A stretch of 64,000 bases of DNA from AWTP1-13 sp033764875 (GTDB lineage: Bacteria > Pseudomonadota > Alphaproteobacteria > Rhizobiales > Hyphomicrobiaceae): NCBI GenBank assembly GCA_033764875.1, contig JANRIO010000092.1:1-64000 (forward strand). Reading direction: 5' to 3'. Shown here piece after piece: positions 27,828 through 37,387 of the stretch (its first letter is position 1; every line of letters starts with the position of its first letter). The position numbers and the translations under genes were made by a program. Under the pieces are notes generated by a model. That model was not told the origin of the DNA. It did not search any database and was given only the letters and a program-made list of their open reading frames with translations.

Positions 27828-28781
27828 TCAGGTGAGCCTGATGCGCGGGTCGAGCCAGCCGTAGAGCAGGTCGACGATGAGATTGACGAAGATGAAGATC
27901 GCCGCGATCAGTAGCACCAGCCCCTGGATCAAATTGAAGTCGCCGCGCGTGGTGGCATCCACGAACAGCTTGCCGATGCCGTTGATGTTGAACACCTGCT
28001 CGGTGACCACAAGGCCGCCGATCAGGAACGCGAACTCGAGGCCGATGACGGTGACCACCGGCAGCATGGCGTTGCGCAGGGCGTGCCGGCGCATGATCAG
28101 GGCCTGCCACACGCCCTTGGCGCGCGCCGTGCGGATGTAGTCCTCGCGCATGACCTCGAGCAGGGAGGAGCGCATCATGCGCGTGGCCACGGCGGCGTAG
28201 CGGTAGCCGACGGAGGCCGCAGGCCAGATGGTCACGGCGAGATTGGCGATGGGATCCTGCCAGAACGGCACGTAGCCGATCTTGGGCAGCCAGTTGAAGA
28301 TGGTCAGCAGCGCCATGATCATCAGCATGCCGAGCCAGAACGAGGGGATGGCGAGCCCCGAGACGGCGATGACGCGCACCACGTGATCGATCCAGGTGTC
28401 GCGGTAGACGGCCGAGATGGTGCCGAGCGGAATGGCGATGAAGATGGCGATGAGGCCTGCCATCACAGCGATCTGGATCGAGACCGGCATGCGGATGGCG
28501 ATCTCCTTCGTCACCGGCTCGCCGGTCCAGAGCGACTTGCCGAGGTCGAGCGTCGGCAGGCCGGCCATGTACTCGCCGAACTGCTGGTAGAGCGGCTTGT
28601 CCAGCCCCAGGCGCTTGCGCTCCGCCTCGATCGCCTCGTCGGAGACGGCGGCGCCGTCGGCGCGCAGCTTCACCACCACGACATCGCCGGGCATGACGCG
28701 GATCAGGAAGAACACGGCGATGGCGACGCCGAGCAGCGTCGGGATGGTCAGGAGCAGACGGCGGAGGACGTACCAGATCAT
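27828..28781 (-). CDS. Peptide-type ABC transporter permease (DppB-like)
   Basis: A 317-residue permease of the DppB type. It begins IWYVLRRLLLTIPTLLGVAI and has a long periplasmic loop after helix 1 (PGDVVVVKLRADG and following). It has an EAA-type loop (TARAKGVWQALIMRRHALRN) and ends in LLYGWLDPRIRLT. It forms the transmembrane channel with the DppC-like protein. A 555-nt repeat-bearing gap separates it from the solute-binding protein gene upstream. Confidence 0.95.
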   Translation of the reverse strand: MIWYVLRRLLLTIPTLLGVAIAVFFLIRVMPGDVVVVKLRADGAAVSDEAIEAERKRLGLDKPLYQQFGEYMAGLPTLDLGKSLWTGEPVTKEIAIRMPVSIQIAVMAGLIAIFIAIPLGTISAVYRDTWIDHVVRVIAVSGLAIPSFWLGMLMIMALLTIFNWLPKIGYVPFWQDPIANLAVTIWPAASVGYRYAAVATRMMRSSLLEVMREDYIRTARAKGVWQALIMRRHALRNAMLPVVTVIGLEFAFLIGGLVVTEQVFNINGIGKLFVDATTRGDFNLIQGLVLLIAAIFIFVNLIVDLLYGWLDPRIRLT

Positions 28782-29336
28782 GGGGTCAGGTTCGGTTGTC
28801 GACTGCGGGGATCATCGGGACAGTGGCGAGATGGGCGTGGATCCCCGACTGCGCGGGGACGACGGCCGGGTTGGGGCACGGCCTTCGCCGTGACACACCG
28901 TTGCCGCCCTCGAGCGTGCGGCGGGCGGCGCGCAGCTGCGGGATGCTGCGCGCTGCGTCTCGCACGTCGTGCACGAGAACGGTTGAATGCTCGAAACCAG
29001 TCCGGGCATGACATGAGGAGCCGGGCGAATTCCGCCACCCCTCGGGCGTCCCCCCGCACGCGGGGAGAGAGAGCGGCGTGCAACCCGGCGACAGGGCATT
29101 CCCGCCTCTCTCCACCTGCGTCCCCGGATGGCGCGGAGCGCCAGTCCGGGGGCTTGCCCGGCAGACGGCGGTAGCGCCGTTGCCGGCGTCACGTGCCGCC
29201 TTCGATCCGGCAGGGTCCCGGACGATCGCGCTCGCGCGCGATCTCCGGGACGGCAACCCGTGAGGTGCCTCTCGCGCCGCCAAGCCGGACCGATCCGTCC
29301 GTTCGGTGCACGCGCGCCGCACGCGGTTGCCAGCCA
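28782..29336. other. Repeat-bearing gap inside the ABC importer operon
   Basis: No gene. The gap carries several short hairpins, for example GATCCCCGACTGCGCGGGGA near 28850, CCCCGCACGCGGGGAGAG near 29053 (similar to the repeats at 166-563) and CCCCGGATGGCGCGGAGCGCCAGTCCGGGG near 29122-29150. These may stabilise or separate segments of the operon mRNA. Confidence 0.65.
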
Positions 29337-30914
29337 TCACTGGTCGAGCCATACGGTCGAGAGGTCCTGCCAGAGGTAGTGGCTGGGGGTCATGTACCAG
29401 CCCTTGACCTTCTTGTGGTTGACGATGATGCGCTGCCACCACAGCAGCGGCACGGTGTAGGCCTGCGTCAGGGCGTACTTGTCCATCTCGCGCACGAGCT
29501 TGGTGCGCTCGATGGGGTCCATGATGCGCTTCTGGCGCTCGTACATCTCGTCGATCTTGATGTCGGTGTGGCCGGAGTAGCCCGACGGCGACAGCTTCTT
29601 GGTCAGGAACTTCGAGAACTGCGCCGTGGGGTCGTCCATGAAGTCGGCCTGGAACTCCATGGCGACGTCGAAGTCGCCGGAGGCAACGCGGTCCTGGTAG
29701 AGCTTGGTCTCGAGCTGCTCGTGCTCGACCGTCACGCCGATGCGACGCCACTGGTCGATGGCGAACACGGCGCCCGGCGTGTAGGGCTCGGCGACGTTGC
29801 GGTTGAGCAGCTTGAACTTGAGGTCCTTGAGCCCGGCCTCGGCCAGCATCTTCTTGGCGTCCTCGCGGGACTTGTTGATGTCCTTGGAGTAGCCGGGGAT
29901 CTGCACCAGCTCGGCCTCGGGCAGGGCCATGGAGTAGCCGGGCCGCATGATGCCGCCCACGTGCTTCAGGATCGAGATCTTCGACAGCGCCTCGGAGCCG
30001 CCCCAGCGGTTGATGGCCATGGACAGCGCCTGGCGGACGCGCACCTCGTCGAAGGGCTTGCGGGTGGTGTTGAACACCAGCATCAGGTTGTTCACCCAGG
30101 TGCCCTCGAAGACCTCGAGATCGGCCTTCATCTTGTCGAGGAGCTGCTTCTGCTCGGAGGGGTTGCGGCCGCGGAACTCGGCGTCGAACTGGCCACCGAG
30201 GATGCCGGGCACGACGCCGTTCGACTTCACGAAGTAGGCCTTGTAGCCGTCGAGATAGGGCTGGCCCGGCCGGAAATAGCCGTCAAAGCGCACCCCGCTC
30301 CAGGTGGCGCCCTTGACGTGCTCGACAAACTTGAAGGCGCCCGAGCCCATGATCTCGGTCTCGGGATAGCGCGGGTTCTGCTTCAATTTGGCGGCGCTGT
30401 AGATGCAGTTGAAGGGAGAGGCCAGCGCCTCGAGCACGCCGGCCATCGGGCCCTTCAGCTTGAACACGACGGTCGCGGGATCGGGTGCCTCGACGGCGCC
30501 GACCTCGGAGTAGTAGGCCTTGCGGATGGAGACCACGCCCTGGGGCGGGCTGATGATGCGCTCGTAGCTCGCCTTCACATCCGCGGAGGTGAGCGGGCTG
30601 CCGTCGTGGAACTTGACGTTCGGCGCGAGCTTGAAGGTGTAGGTCAGGCCGTCGGGCGACACGTTCCAGCTCTCGGCGAGGTCGCCCACGACCTTGGGGT
30701 ACTCCTTGCCGTCGAACTTCAGCAGCGTCGAATAGTGCGGCGCAATGGGGTGCACGAGCGCGAACGTGGTCGAGCCGTGGCAGTCGTAGTTGGGCGGCTC
30801 GGCCACCACCGCGAAGGCGAGCGTGCCGCCCTTCTTGGGCGTCTGGGCGTGTGCGGTCGCGCCGAACCCGGTCGCCGCAGAAAGCAGCAGCGCTGCGGCC
30901 AATCTCAGTCTCAT
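29337..30914 (-). CDS. ABC transporter substrate-binding protein (family 5)
   Basis: A 525-residue periplasmic binding protein of the DppA/OppA family. An N-terminal Sec signal peptide (RLRLAAALLLSAATGFG, cleaved near AHAQ) precedes the mature domain. Family features include FKLAPNVKFHDGSPLTSADV near residue 100. It captures peptides or related solutes for the linked permeases. The ATG at 30914 has GGGAGAG upstream; an upstream in-frame ATG at 30935 is less likely. It lies between the fused ATPase gene and the permease genes. Confidence 0.95.
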   Translation of the reverse strand: MRLRLAAALLLSAATGFGATAHAQTPKKGGTLAFAVVAEPPNYDCHGSTTFALVHPIAPHYSTLLKFDGKEYPKVVGDLAESWNVSPDGLTYTFKLAPNVKFHDGSPLTSADVKASYERIISPPQGVVSIRKAYYSEVGAVEAPDPATVVFKLKGPMAGVLEALASPFNCIYSAAKLKQNPRYPETEIMGSGAFKFVEHVKGATWSGVRFDGYFRPGQPYLDGYKAYFVKSNGVVPGILGGQFDAEFRGRNPSEQKQLLDKMKADLEVFEGTWVNNLMLVFNTTRKPFDEVRVRQALSMAINRWGGSEALSKISILKHVGGIMRPGYSMALPEAELVQIPGYSKDINKSREDAKKMLAEAGLKDLKFKLLNRNVAEPYTPGAVFAIDQWRRIGVTVEHEQLETKLYQDRVASGDFDVAMEFQADFMDDPTAQFSKFLTKKLSPSGYSGHTDIKIDEMYERQKRIMDPIERTKLVREMDKYALTQAYTVPLLWWQRIIVNHKKVKGWYMTPSHYLWQDLSTVWLDQ

Positions 30915-30979
30915 TCGTCTCTCCCTAGATTGCATGTTTGAAGGCTTGTTCTCTGGTTCCTCGTGTCCCGGCCCACCGA

Positions 30980-33058
30980 TCAGGTGGCGTGGATGCAGGC
31001 CACGAGATGGTCGGCGCCGATCTCGCGCGTGGCAGGCACCTGCGCCTTGCAGGCCTCGGTCGCCTTGGAGCAGCGCGGATGGAAGACGCAGCCGGACGGC
31101 GGGTTGAGGGGGCTCGGCAGCTCGCCCTTGATGATGGCGCGGGGCCGCGCGCGCTCGATGGCGGGGTCGGGAATGGGGGCGGCGGCGAGCAGCGCCTGCG
31201 TGTAGGGGTGCCTGGGGTTGGCGAACAGCTCGGCGGCGGGCGCGTGCTCGACGATGCGGCCGAGGTACATGACGGCCACCGCCGTCGAGATGTGGCGCAC
31301 GACCGCGAGATCATGGGCGATGAAGAGGTAGGCGAGGCCCAGCTCCTGCTGGAGATGCTCGAGCAGGTTGATCACCTGGCCCTGGATGGAGACGTCGAGG
31401 GCGGAGACCGCCTCGTCGCACACGATCACCTTGGGCTCGACGGCAAGGGCGCGCGCGATGCCGACGCGCTGGCGCTGGCCGCCGGACAGCTCGTGGGGAT
31501 AGCGCAGCGCCATGTAGGGATAGAGGCCCACGAGCTGCAGCAGCTCGGTGACACGGGCCTCGACGTCGCGGCCGGCGCGCACGCCGTGCACGCGCATGGG
31601 CTCGGCGATGATCTGGCCGACGGTCATGCGCGGATTGAGCGAGGAGTAGGGATCCTGGAAGATCACCTGCATCTTGCGGCGCACGTCGATCATGGCGCGG
31701 CGGTCGAGATGGGCGATGTCGTGGCCGTCGAAGCGGATCTCGCCGCCGGTCGGCTCCTCGAGGCGCAGGACGAGGCGGCCGAGCGTGGACTTGCCGCAGC
31801 CGGATTCGCCGACCAGCCCCAGCGTCTCCCCCTGGCGCAGGGTCAGCGACACGTCGTTGACGGCGCGGATGGTGCGGGTCCGCGCGAACAGGCTGCCCTT
31901 GACGGGGAAGTGCTTGGTCGCGTGCCGGACATCGAGGACGGGCGTCGCATCGCCAGCCACGGCGCTGGCGCGTTGGGTGCCCGCCTGCGCCGCCTCGACA
32001 TCGAGCACCTCGACCTCGCGGGCGCGATAGCAGGCGGCGAAGTGGCCCGTCTCCACGGGCTCGAGCGGCGGCGGCGTGGTGCAGGCATCAATGGCAAAGC
32101 GGCAGCGGGGACGGAAGCGGCAGCCCGCGGGCGGATCGAGCAGGTTGGGCGGAGCGCCGTCGATGGTGGCGAGCTTGGTGGTCCGGCCCCGGTCGAGCCG
32201 GGGCACGGCGCCCAGCAGGCCGCGGGTGTAGGGGTGCAGCGGCCGCGCGAAAACGCGCTCGGCCGTGCCGCTCTCGACGATGCGGGCCGCGTACATGACG
32301 TTCACGCGGTCGGCGTAGCGGGCGACGATGCCGAGGTTGTGGGTGATCAGGATCACCGCGATGCCGAGGCGGCGGGAGAGATCCTTCATCAATTCCAGGA
32401 TCTGGGCCTGGATGGTGACGTCGAGCGCCGTGGTCGGCTCGTCGGCAATGAGGAGCTTGGGATTGCAGGCTAGGCCGATGGCGATCATGACGCGCTGGCG
32501 CATGCCGCCGGACAGCTCGTGCGGGTACTGACTGAGCCGGCTCTCGGGATCGGTGATGCCGACGAGGGTCAGCAGCTCGACGGCGCGGGCGCGGGCCGCC
32601 TCATCGTCCAGCCCCAGATGAATGCTCAGCGGCTCGGTGATCTGCAGGCCGATGCGCAGCACCGGGTTCAGCGACGTCATCGGCTCCTGGAAGATCATGG
32701 CGATGTCGCGGCCGCGGATCTGGCGCATCTCCTCCTCGCCCAGAGACAGGAGCTCGCGGCCGTCGAAGCGGATGGAGCCGGAGGTGATGCGGGAGGTGCC
32801 GGGCGGCAGCAGGCGCATGATCGACAGCGCCGACACCGACTTGCCGGAGCCCGACTCGCCCACGATCGCCACCATCTCGCCGGGTGCCACGGCGTAGCTC
32901 AGGCCTTCCACCGCACGCACCGTGCCGTGGGATGTGCTGAACTGGACGGAGAGATCGGAAATCTCGATCAGAGGGCCTTGGGGGCTTGCCTTGACGTCGA
33001 CCGTTGCCGGCCGGGAAAAAGCCTTCCCACCGAGGCTCGAGATCACCTCGTTGTTCAC
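30980..33058 (-). CDS. Fused dual-ATPase subunit of a peptide-type ABC importer
   Basis: A 692-residue protein with two complete ABC ATPase units, equivalent to DppD and DppF joined in one chain. Unit 1 has Walker A GESGSGKS, signature LSGGMRQR and Walker B LLIADEP. Unit 2 has GESGCGKS, LSGGQRQR and VIVCDEAVSALD. Each unit ends in the oligopeptide-transporter C-terminal region, with CRFRPRCRFAIDAC and CVFHPRCSKATEAC, which in some family members binds an Fe-S cluster. The start is a GTG at 33058 preceded by GGGAGG at 8 nt; the longer open frame to 33727 is not credible. First gene of the importer operon. Confidence 0.95.
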   Translation of the reverse strand: MNNEVISSLGGKAFSRPATVDVKASPQGPLIEISDLSVQFSTSHGTVRAVEGLSYAVAPGEMVAIVGESGSGKSVSALSIMRLLPPGTSRITSGSIRFDGRELLSLGEEEMRQIRGRDIAMIFQEPMTSLNPVLRIGLQITEPLSIHLGLDDEAARARAVELLTLVGITDPESRLSQYPHELSGGMRQRVMIAIGLACNPKLLIADEPTTALDVTIQAQILELMKDLSRRLGIAVILITHNLGIVARYADRVNVMYAARIVESGTAERVFARPLHPYTRGLLGAVPRLDRGRTTKLATIDGAPPNLLDPPAGCRFRPRCRFAIDACTTPPPLEPVETGHFAACYRAREVEVLDVEAAQAGTQRASAVAGDATPVLDVRHATKHFPVKGSLFARTRTIRAVNDVSLTLRQGETLGLVGESGCGKSTLGRLVLRLEEPTGGEIRFDGHDIAHLDRRAMIDVRRKMQVIFQDPYSSLNPRMTVGQIIAEPMRVHGVRAGRDVEARVTELLQLVGLYPYMALRYPHELSGGQRQRVGIARALAVEPKVIVCDEAVSALDVSIQGQVINLLEHLQQELGLAYLFIAHDLAVVRHISTAVAVMYLGRIVEHAPAAELFANPRHPYTQALLAAAPIPDPAIERARPRAIIKGELPSPLNPPSGCVFHPRCSKATEACKAQVPATREIGADHLVACIHAT

Positions 33059-33403
33059 CAGCCGTGCCTCCCTGGCGTGTGCGACGGCCGCCACGAGGTC
33101 ATCGCGACGCCGGCTGCTCTGCGCTTCCCCGCGGGTTATTGTCGTGAGGCCAACGCGCCCGGACGCGCTGCCAGTTGCTCTTTGTGCTAGCCTACACCGG
33201 AAGCCACCACAAGCGCATACGACGTTCGCGCAAGTTGGTTGAGCACGCCCGTCCCCGCCGGCACGGCACCCGGCTCCGCCGTTGTGCGTTGCACGCAAGC
33301 CAAGTGCAGCGCGAACATGGCGCCGTTGCGGCGGCAACCAGGGCATGCGGCGCGGTCCGGGGCACCCTGCCCGCCGCGACCACCGGCAAAGGAGATATGA
33401 TGT
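33059..33403. other. Divergent promoter region
   Basis: About 345 nt between the ABC importer operon and the divergent aldo/keto reductase gene. It should hold both promoters. I see no clear operator, repeat or small gene in it. Confidence 0.6.
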
Positions 33404-34243
33404 ATGCGGACCCATAACCTCGGCAGCGCCCGGGTGCCGGTGATCGGCCAGGGCACGTGGAACCTCGAGCAGGCGCCGCGCGATGCCGCCGTGGCGGCGC
33501 TCAGACGCGGGCTCGATCTCGGCCTCCGCCACATCGACACGGCGGAGATGTACGGCGCGGGGCGCGCCGAGGCGATCATCGCGGAGGCCATCGCGGGGCG
33601 GCGCGATGAGGCGTTCCTGGTGTCGAAGGTGCTGCCCTCCAATGCCTCGCGCCGGGGCACGATCGCGGCCTGCGAGGCGAGCCTGAAGCGGCTCGGGACG
33701 GACCACCTCGACTGCTACCTGCTGCACTGGCCGGGCTCGTACCCGCTCGCGGAGACGGTCGCCGCCTTCGAGGCGCTGAAGGCCGCCGGCAAGATCAAGG
33801 CCTGGGGCGTGAGCAACTTCGACGTCGAGGACCTAGACGCCCTGCTCGCCGTGGCAGAGGCGACGGACATCGCCTGCAACCAGGTGCTCTATCACTTGAA
33901 GGAGCGGGCCATCGAGCACGCGGTGCTGCCGTGGTGCGAGGCGCACGGCGTGGCGGTGGTCGCCTACAGCCCCTTCGGGCACGACGACTTTCCCGATGCC
34001 CGATCGGCGCAGGGCCGGGTGCTGGCCGAGATCGGGAGCGCGCGCGGGCTGAGCCCGCGGGCCGTGGCGCTCGCCTTCCTGACGCGGCTGCCGAGCCTGC
34101 TCGCCATTCCCAAGACCGCGCGCGTGGCGCACGTGGAGGCGAACGCGGGCGCGGGCGGGGTGGAGCTGACGGCGGAGGAGTGCGCGCGGATCGAGGCGGC
34201 GTTCCCGCTCGGCCGCAAGGGGCGCGGGCTGCCGATGCTGTAG
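33404..34243 (+). CDS. Aldo/keto reductase
   Basis: A 279-residue NADPH-dependent oxidoreductase with a TIM-barrel fold. The catalytic tetrad is visible as Asp45 and Tyr50 (HIDTAEMYG), Lys75 (VSKVLPSN) and His106 (LLHWPGS). GVSNFDVEDL and the C-terminal AIPKTARVAHVEANA form the usual cofactor-binding parts. The ATG at 33404 has AAAGGAG 9 nt upstream. The carbonyl substrate cannot be inferred. Confidence 0.95.
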   Translation: MRTHNLGSARVPVIGQGTWNLEQAPRDAAVAALRRGLDLGLRHIDTAEMYGAGRAEAIIAEAIAGRRDEAFLVSKVLPSNASRRGTIAACEASLKRLGTDHLDCYLLHWPGSYPLAETVAAFEALKAAGKIKAWGVSNFDVEDLDALLAVAEATDIACNQVLYHLKERAIEHAVLPWCEAHGVAVVAYSPFGHDDFPDARSAQGRVLAEIGSARGLSPRAVALAFLTRLPSLLAIPKTARVAHVEANAGAGGVELTAEECARIEAAFPLGRKGRGLPML

Positions 34244-34290
34244 GGGGGCGTTGGATCGGAGAGCCGTTGGAAGGCGCCGACCATCGCCAG

Positions 34291-35244
34291 CTAGCGGGTC
34301 GACCCTACCTTGAGGACGTACCTGGCGGCTGCGTGGCGCTGGTCGTCGTCGATGTTGACGACCCGATGGGAGTTGGCTTTTGGCGAGCGCACTCGCGCAG
34401 CGGCGAGCACTCTTTCGGTAATCTTGGCGAAGTTGTTGTCGCAGAACGCCTCGTTGGTCCCGGTGTCGATGAAGCAGTAGTTCTTCGTGACCTCGGGGTC
34501 GCGCGGGGCGCTCGCGGCTGCAGTGACGGCCGCGGCCCCGGCCCACGCAGCAGCGGCGAAAGAACCGGAAACCGGGCTCGCATTCGTGCGCTGGCTCTCG
34601 AGCTGAATGCCCTTCTCGCCCAGCGCCTCGCGATAGACGTCGAGATAGATGCTATTGAGGGAGAGACTGCTGGTCTCGATCGGGGTGGGATGGGCGGGTG
34701 CGCTGCCTTCGGTCTTTTCCAGCGGCGAGACAGAGTTCACGGCCAGTCCGCCAATGCTTCCTCTGGATTTCCAGTTGATCGTGATGCTTGGACGCGCTTG
34801 GCCCAAGAGATCCTTCGACAAGATCATGAACTCCGACGACTTCTCGGCCTCCGTCGAGCAGAAGTCGACCTTCTTGATCTGGAATGTCGGATCGACGTCG
34901 AGACTGGCGTCCGGGGACTTGCGCGCGATTGCGAACCGGGGCGTGTAGAAGTCGCGCGATGCGGGTCGATCGGCCAAGCCGCAGAATTCCGAGCGACCAT
35001 ACACAAAGGCGACATCGTATTTCATGAGTACTGCCGGCGCAGTATATCGCGTCAGCCACAGCCTGGCCTGACCTTTGATACCGAGCGGCTCATACGCGCC
35101 GATCTGGAGGTCGCCTGAAAGTTGCTTGGGTGGCGGCGGAGCCGACCTGTCGACAGGCACCTGAGCATGCAACTGCGGTGCCCCCAGAGCAACCGCCGCA
35201 AGAGTCAGGACGCGCAGGCGCGACTTCTCGGGTGTCCTCAGCAC
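34291..35244 (-). CDS. Secreted hypothetical protein
   Basis: A 317-residue exported protein that I do not recognise. The start is a GTG at 35244 preceded by GGAGG at 6 nt. The N-terminus has a Sec signal (LRVLTLAAVALGAPQLHAQ). The mature part has a few Cys residues (FCGLADR, DFCSTEAE, NYCFIDTGTNEAFCDNN) that could form disulfides. A small hydrophobic Ala-rich stretch lies near residue 240. Its start lies 2 nt beyond the stop of the small membrane-protein gene, implying translational coupling. Codon use is less GC-biased than neighbouring genes. Confidence 0.75.
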   Translation of the reverse strand: MLRTPEKSRLRVLTLAAVALGAPQLHAQVPVDRSAPPPPKQLSGDLQIGAYEPLGIKGQARLWLTRYTAPAVLMKYDVAFVYGRSEFCGLADRPASRDFYTPRFAIARKSPDASLDVDPTFQIKKVDFCSTEAEKSSEFMILSKDLLGQARPSITINWKSRGSIGGLAVNSVSPLEKTEGSAPAHPTPIETSSLSLNSIYLDVYREALGEKGIQLESQRTNASPVSGSFAAAAWAGAAAVTAAASAPRDPEVTKNYCFIDTGTNEAFCDNNFAKITERVLAAARVRSPKANSHRVVNIDDDQRHAAARYVLKVGSTR

Positions 35245-35246
35245 GG

Positions 35247-35681
35247 TCAACCTCCGTCGGTGAATAGCTTGAGTACGACGACCATGGCCGAGATCAGGAC
35301 CCCCGGGATGCCAATCGCCGCCAGCATGATGCTGCGAATGCTCGGATGACGTTTCACCAGGCTGTTGTATGCCCCGCTGCCGATCGCAATGGCGGCGAGG
35401 ATTCCAAGCACGACGAGTGTGGAGTTCGGCAAGTAGTACGCCATGATCTCCACGGTCGACATGTAGTTGTCTGCGCCGTTCGCTCTTTCGACCATGGCGC
35501 GGAAGCTCAGACGCAGATCCTCGAAGCGAATCCAGCATGCGAGCGCGGTGAAGATGGCCGCGATGATGAACGCCCGCACCGGGTGAACGGCAGCACACAT
35601 GCAATGTGGAGCCCGCGGAAACAGCGGCCAGCGCGGGCGTCCCGGTCCGCCCGAGCCCGTCCCAGACCCTCCAACAGACAT
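35247..35681 (-). CDS. Small membrane protein, unknown
   Basis: A 144-residue protein. After a Gly/Pro/Arg-rich N-terminus it has three hydrophobic segments, near residues 36-52 (AFIIAAIFTALACWI), 88-104 (STLVVLGILAAIAIGSG) and 118-138 (IMLAAIGIPGVLISAMVVVLK). It starts at the ATG at 35681 with GGGAG at 5 nt. It is followed directly by the secreted protein gene, so the pair probably works together at the envelope. No family recognised. Confidence 0.7.
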   Translation of the reverse strand: MSVGGSGTGSGGPGRPRWPLFPRAPHCMCAAVHPVRAFIIAAIFTALACWIRFEDLRLSFRAMVERANGADNYMSTVEIMAYYLPNSTLVVLGILAAIAIGSGAYNSLVKRHPSIRSIMLAAIGIPGVLISAMVVVLKLFTDGG

Positions 35682-35988
35682 AGGAACTCCCTCAATATGC
35701 TTTTACGTAGGAATCTCTAACAAAACGTTAATTATTGGACCCGGGCGCGGCCGTCAAGCCACCAATGAGGCCTAGCGAGGTCGGGCCGGAGCACTCCACC
35801 GTTTTCGAAGGTATCCCACGCCGTGCCGGCCGCCGGCTCATCGCAGGCGCCTTGCGGACACGGGAGCGATGCGCGCCCCGGCGGCAACCGACGCATACCT
35901 CGTAATGCTATAGTTGATTTCTGGTATTGCTCTATAGCATAATTCGCTGCCGCCTCGGCCCGACCAGCGCGTCCACGTGGGATGGATC
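35682..35988. other. Divergent intergenic region
   Basis: About 307 nt between the unknown membrane/secreted pair and the MmgE/PrpD gene, reading outward in both directions. Two AT-rich patches occur at about 35700-35735 and 35900-35945, suited to promoters. No gene is supported. Confidence 0.55.
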
Positions 35989-37374
35989 ATGACACCCTCG
36001 CAAGAGCTTGCATGCTTTGCTGCGCAGCTGCACTGCGCAGACATTCCAACCGGCGTGCTGGAGAGTGCGAAGCGGCACCTGCTCGATGCCATTGGCCTCG
36101 GCGTGCTCGGCTCGGCGCAACCGATGCCGCGAAACGCCCTGGCCGGCATCCTGGCCATGCCAGGCGCGGCAGGATCGGCCCGCGTGTGGGGCACCGCCAC
36201 GACGCTTGCCGCCCCTTACGCCGCCCTTGCCAACGGCATCGCCTGTCACGCCGCCGACTTCGACGACACGCACACGGTCGCCATCGTGCACGGCAGCGCC
36301 ATCCTCGCGCCGACGCTGCTGGCGCTGGGCGAGCATCACGGCTCGTCAGGCAGCGACGTGCTGGCGGCGTTCGTGGCAGGATGGGAGGTCGCGGCGCGCA
36401 TCGGCATCGCCGCGCGGGGCACCATCCACCGCCAGGGCTACCACACGACGTCCATAGCCGGGGTGTTCGGGGCGGCCGTCGCGGCCGGCAAGCTGCTCGG
36501 CCTGTCGCATGAGGAAATGGCGCACGCGATGGGGCTCGCTGGGAGCCAGGCGAGCGGCATCAACGAATACCAGATCAACGGATCCTCGGCGAAGATCCTG
36601 CACACGGGCTGGGCGGCGCACGCAGGGATCGTCGCGGCCTACCTCGCCAAGGGCGGCATGACCGGCCCGCTGACGGTGCTGGAAGGCGGTGCCGGCATCC
36701 TTGCCACGCACGGGCTGCTAGCGGACTCGGATACGGCTGCGCTGACGCGCGGGCTCGGGCGCGATTGGGAAATGAGCATGGTCTCGATCAAGCCCTATCC
36801 GTGCTGCCACTTCCTGCATGGCTTCATCGACTGCGCGCTCGGCCTGCGCCGTCACGGGATCGCCGTCGGCGAGATCGACGAGATCGAGGCGATCGTGCCC
36901 GCGGTGGAGGTCCCGTTCATCTGCGAGCCGGCGGCGCTTCGCGCGCATCCCGTCACGCCCTACATCGCCAAGTTCAGCCTACCGCTGACAGTGGCCGCGG
37001 CCCTGATCGACGGGGCCGTCGACCACAAGACCTTCACGTCGGACTATCTGCGGCGCGAGGATGCGCTGACGCTGGCCAAGCGTGTGCGGTATCGGGTTGC
37101 AGGGCCAGATGAGACGACCTTCCCCACGTACTATCCGGGCTGGCTCAGGATGCGCCTGCGCGATGGACGCCTGCTCGAAGAGCGCCTCGACATCAACCGC
37201 GGGTCACCCGGCAACCCGCTGTCGCAGGACGAGGTTGCTCGCAAGTGGCGCGAGAACGCGGACGGGGTCTTGCCGCCCGCGGCCATCGACGAGTTGCTCG
37301 CCGCCGTGTCGTCGATGGAGCGCAAGCCCATTGCCGCGGTGGTCCGCTGCCTTGCGGCAGCCGCCGCGCACTGA
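35989..37374 (+). CDS. MmgE/PrpD family protein
   Basis: A 461-residue protein of the MmgE/PrpD family, which includes 2-methylcitrate dehydratase and cis-aconitate decarboxylase. Family stretches are HAADFDDTHTVAIVHGSA near residue 85, SHEEMAHAMGLAGSQASG, KILHTGWAAHAGIVAAYLA and IKPYPCCHFLHGFIDC. The chosen ATG at 35989 has GGGATGG upstream; an ATG at 35977 is also possible. No methylcitrate synthase or lyase lies nearby, so propionate metabolism is not indicated and the substrate stays open. Its 3' end lies 13 nt from the convergent DAHP synthase gene. Confidence 0.9.
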   Translation: MTPSQELACFAAQLHCADIPTGVLESAKRHLLDAIGLGVLGSAQPMPRNALAGILAMPGAAGSARVWGTATTLAAPYAALANGIACHAADFDDTHTVAIVHGSAILAPTLLALGEHHGSSGSDVLAAFVAGWEVAARIGIAARGTIHRQGYHTTSIAGVFGAAVAAGKLLGLSHEEMAHAMGLAGSQASGINEYQINGSSAKILHTGWAAHAGIVAAYLAKGGMTGPLTVLEGGAGILATHGLLADSDTAALTRGLGRDWEMSMVSIKPYPCCHFLHGFIDCALGLRRHGIAVGEIDEIEAIVPAVEVPFICEPAALRAHPVTPYIAKFSLPLTVAAALIDGAVDHKTFTSDYLRREDALTLAKRVRYRVAGPDETTFPTYYPGWLRMRLRDGRLLEERLDINRGSPGNPLSQDEVARKWRENADGVLPPAAIDELLAAVSSMERKPIAAVVRCLAAAAAH

Positions 37375-37387
37375 CGCCACCGCCCCC

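Noticed and set aside
30980..33058. Frameshifted or artefactual joining of two ATPase genes
   Set aside because: Fusion of the DppD- and DppF-type ATPases in one chain is a known arrangement in alphaproteobacteria, and both units are complete with a natural linker.
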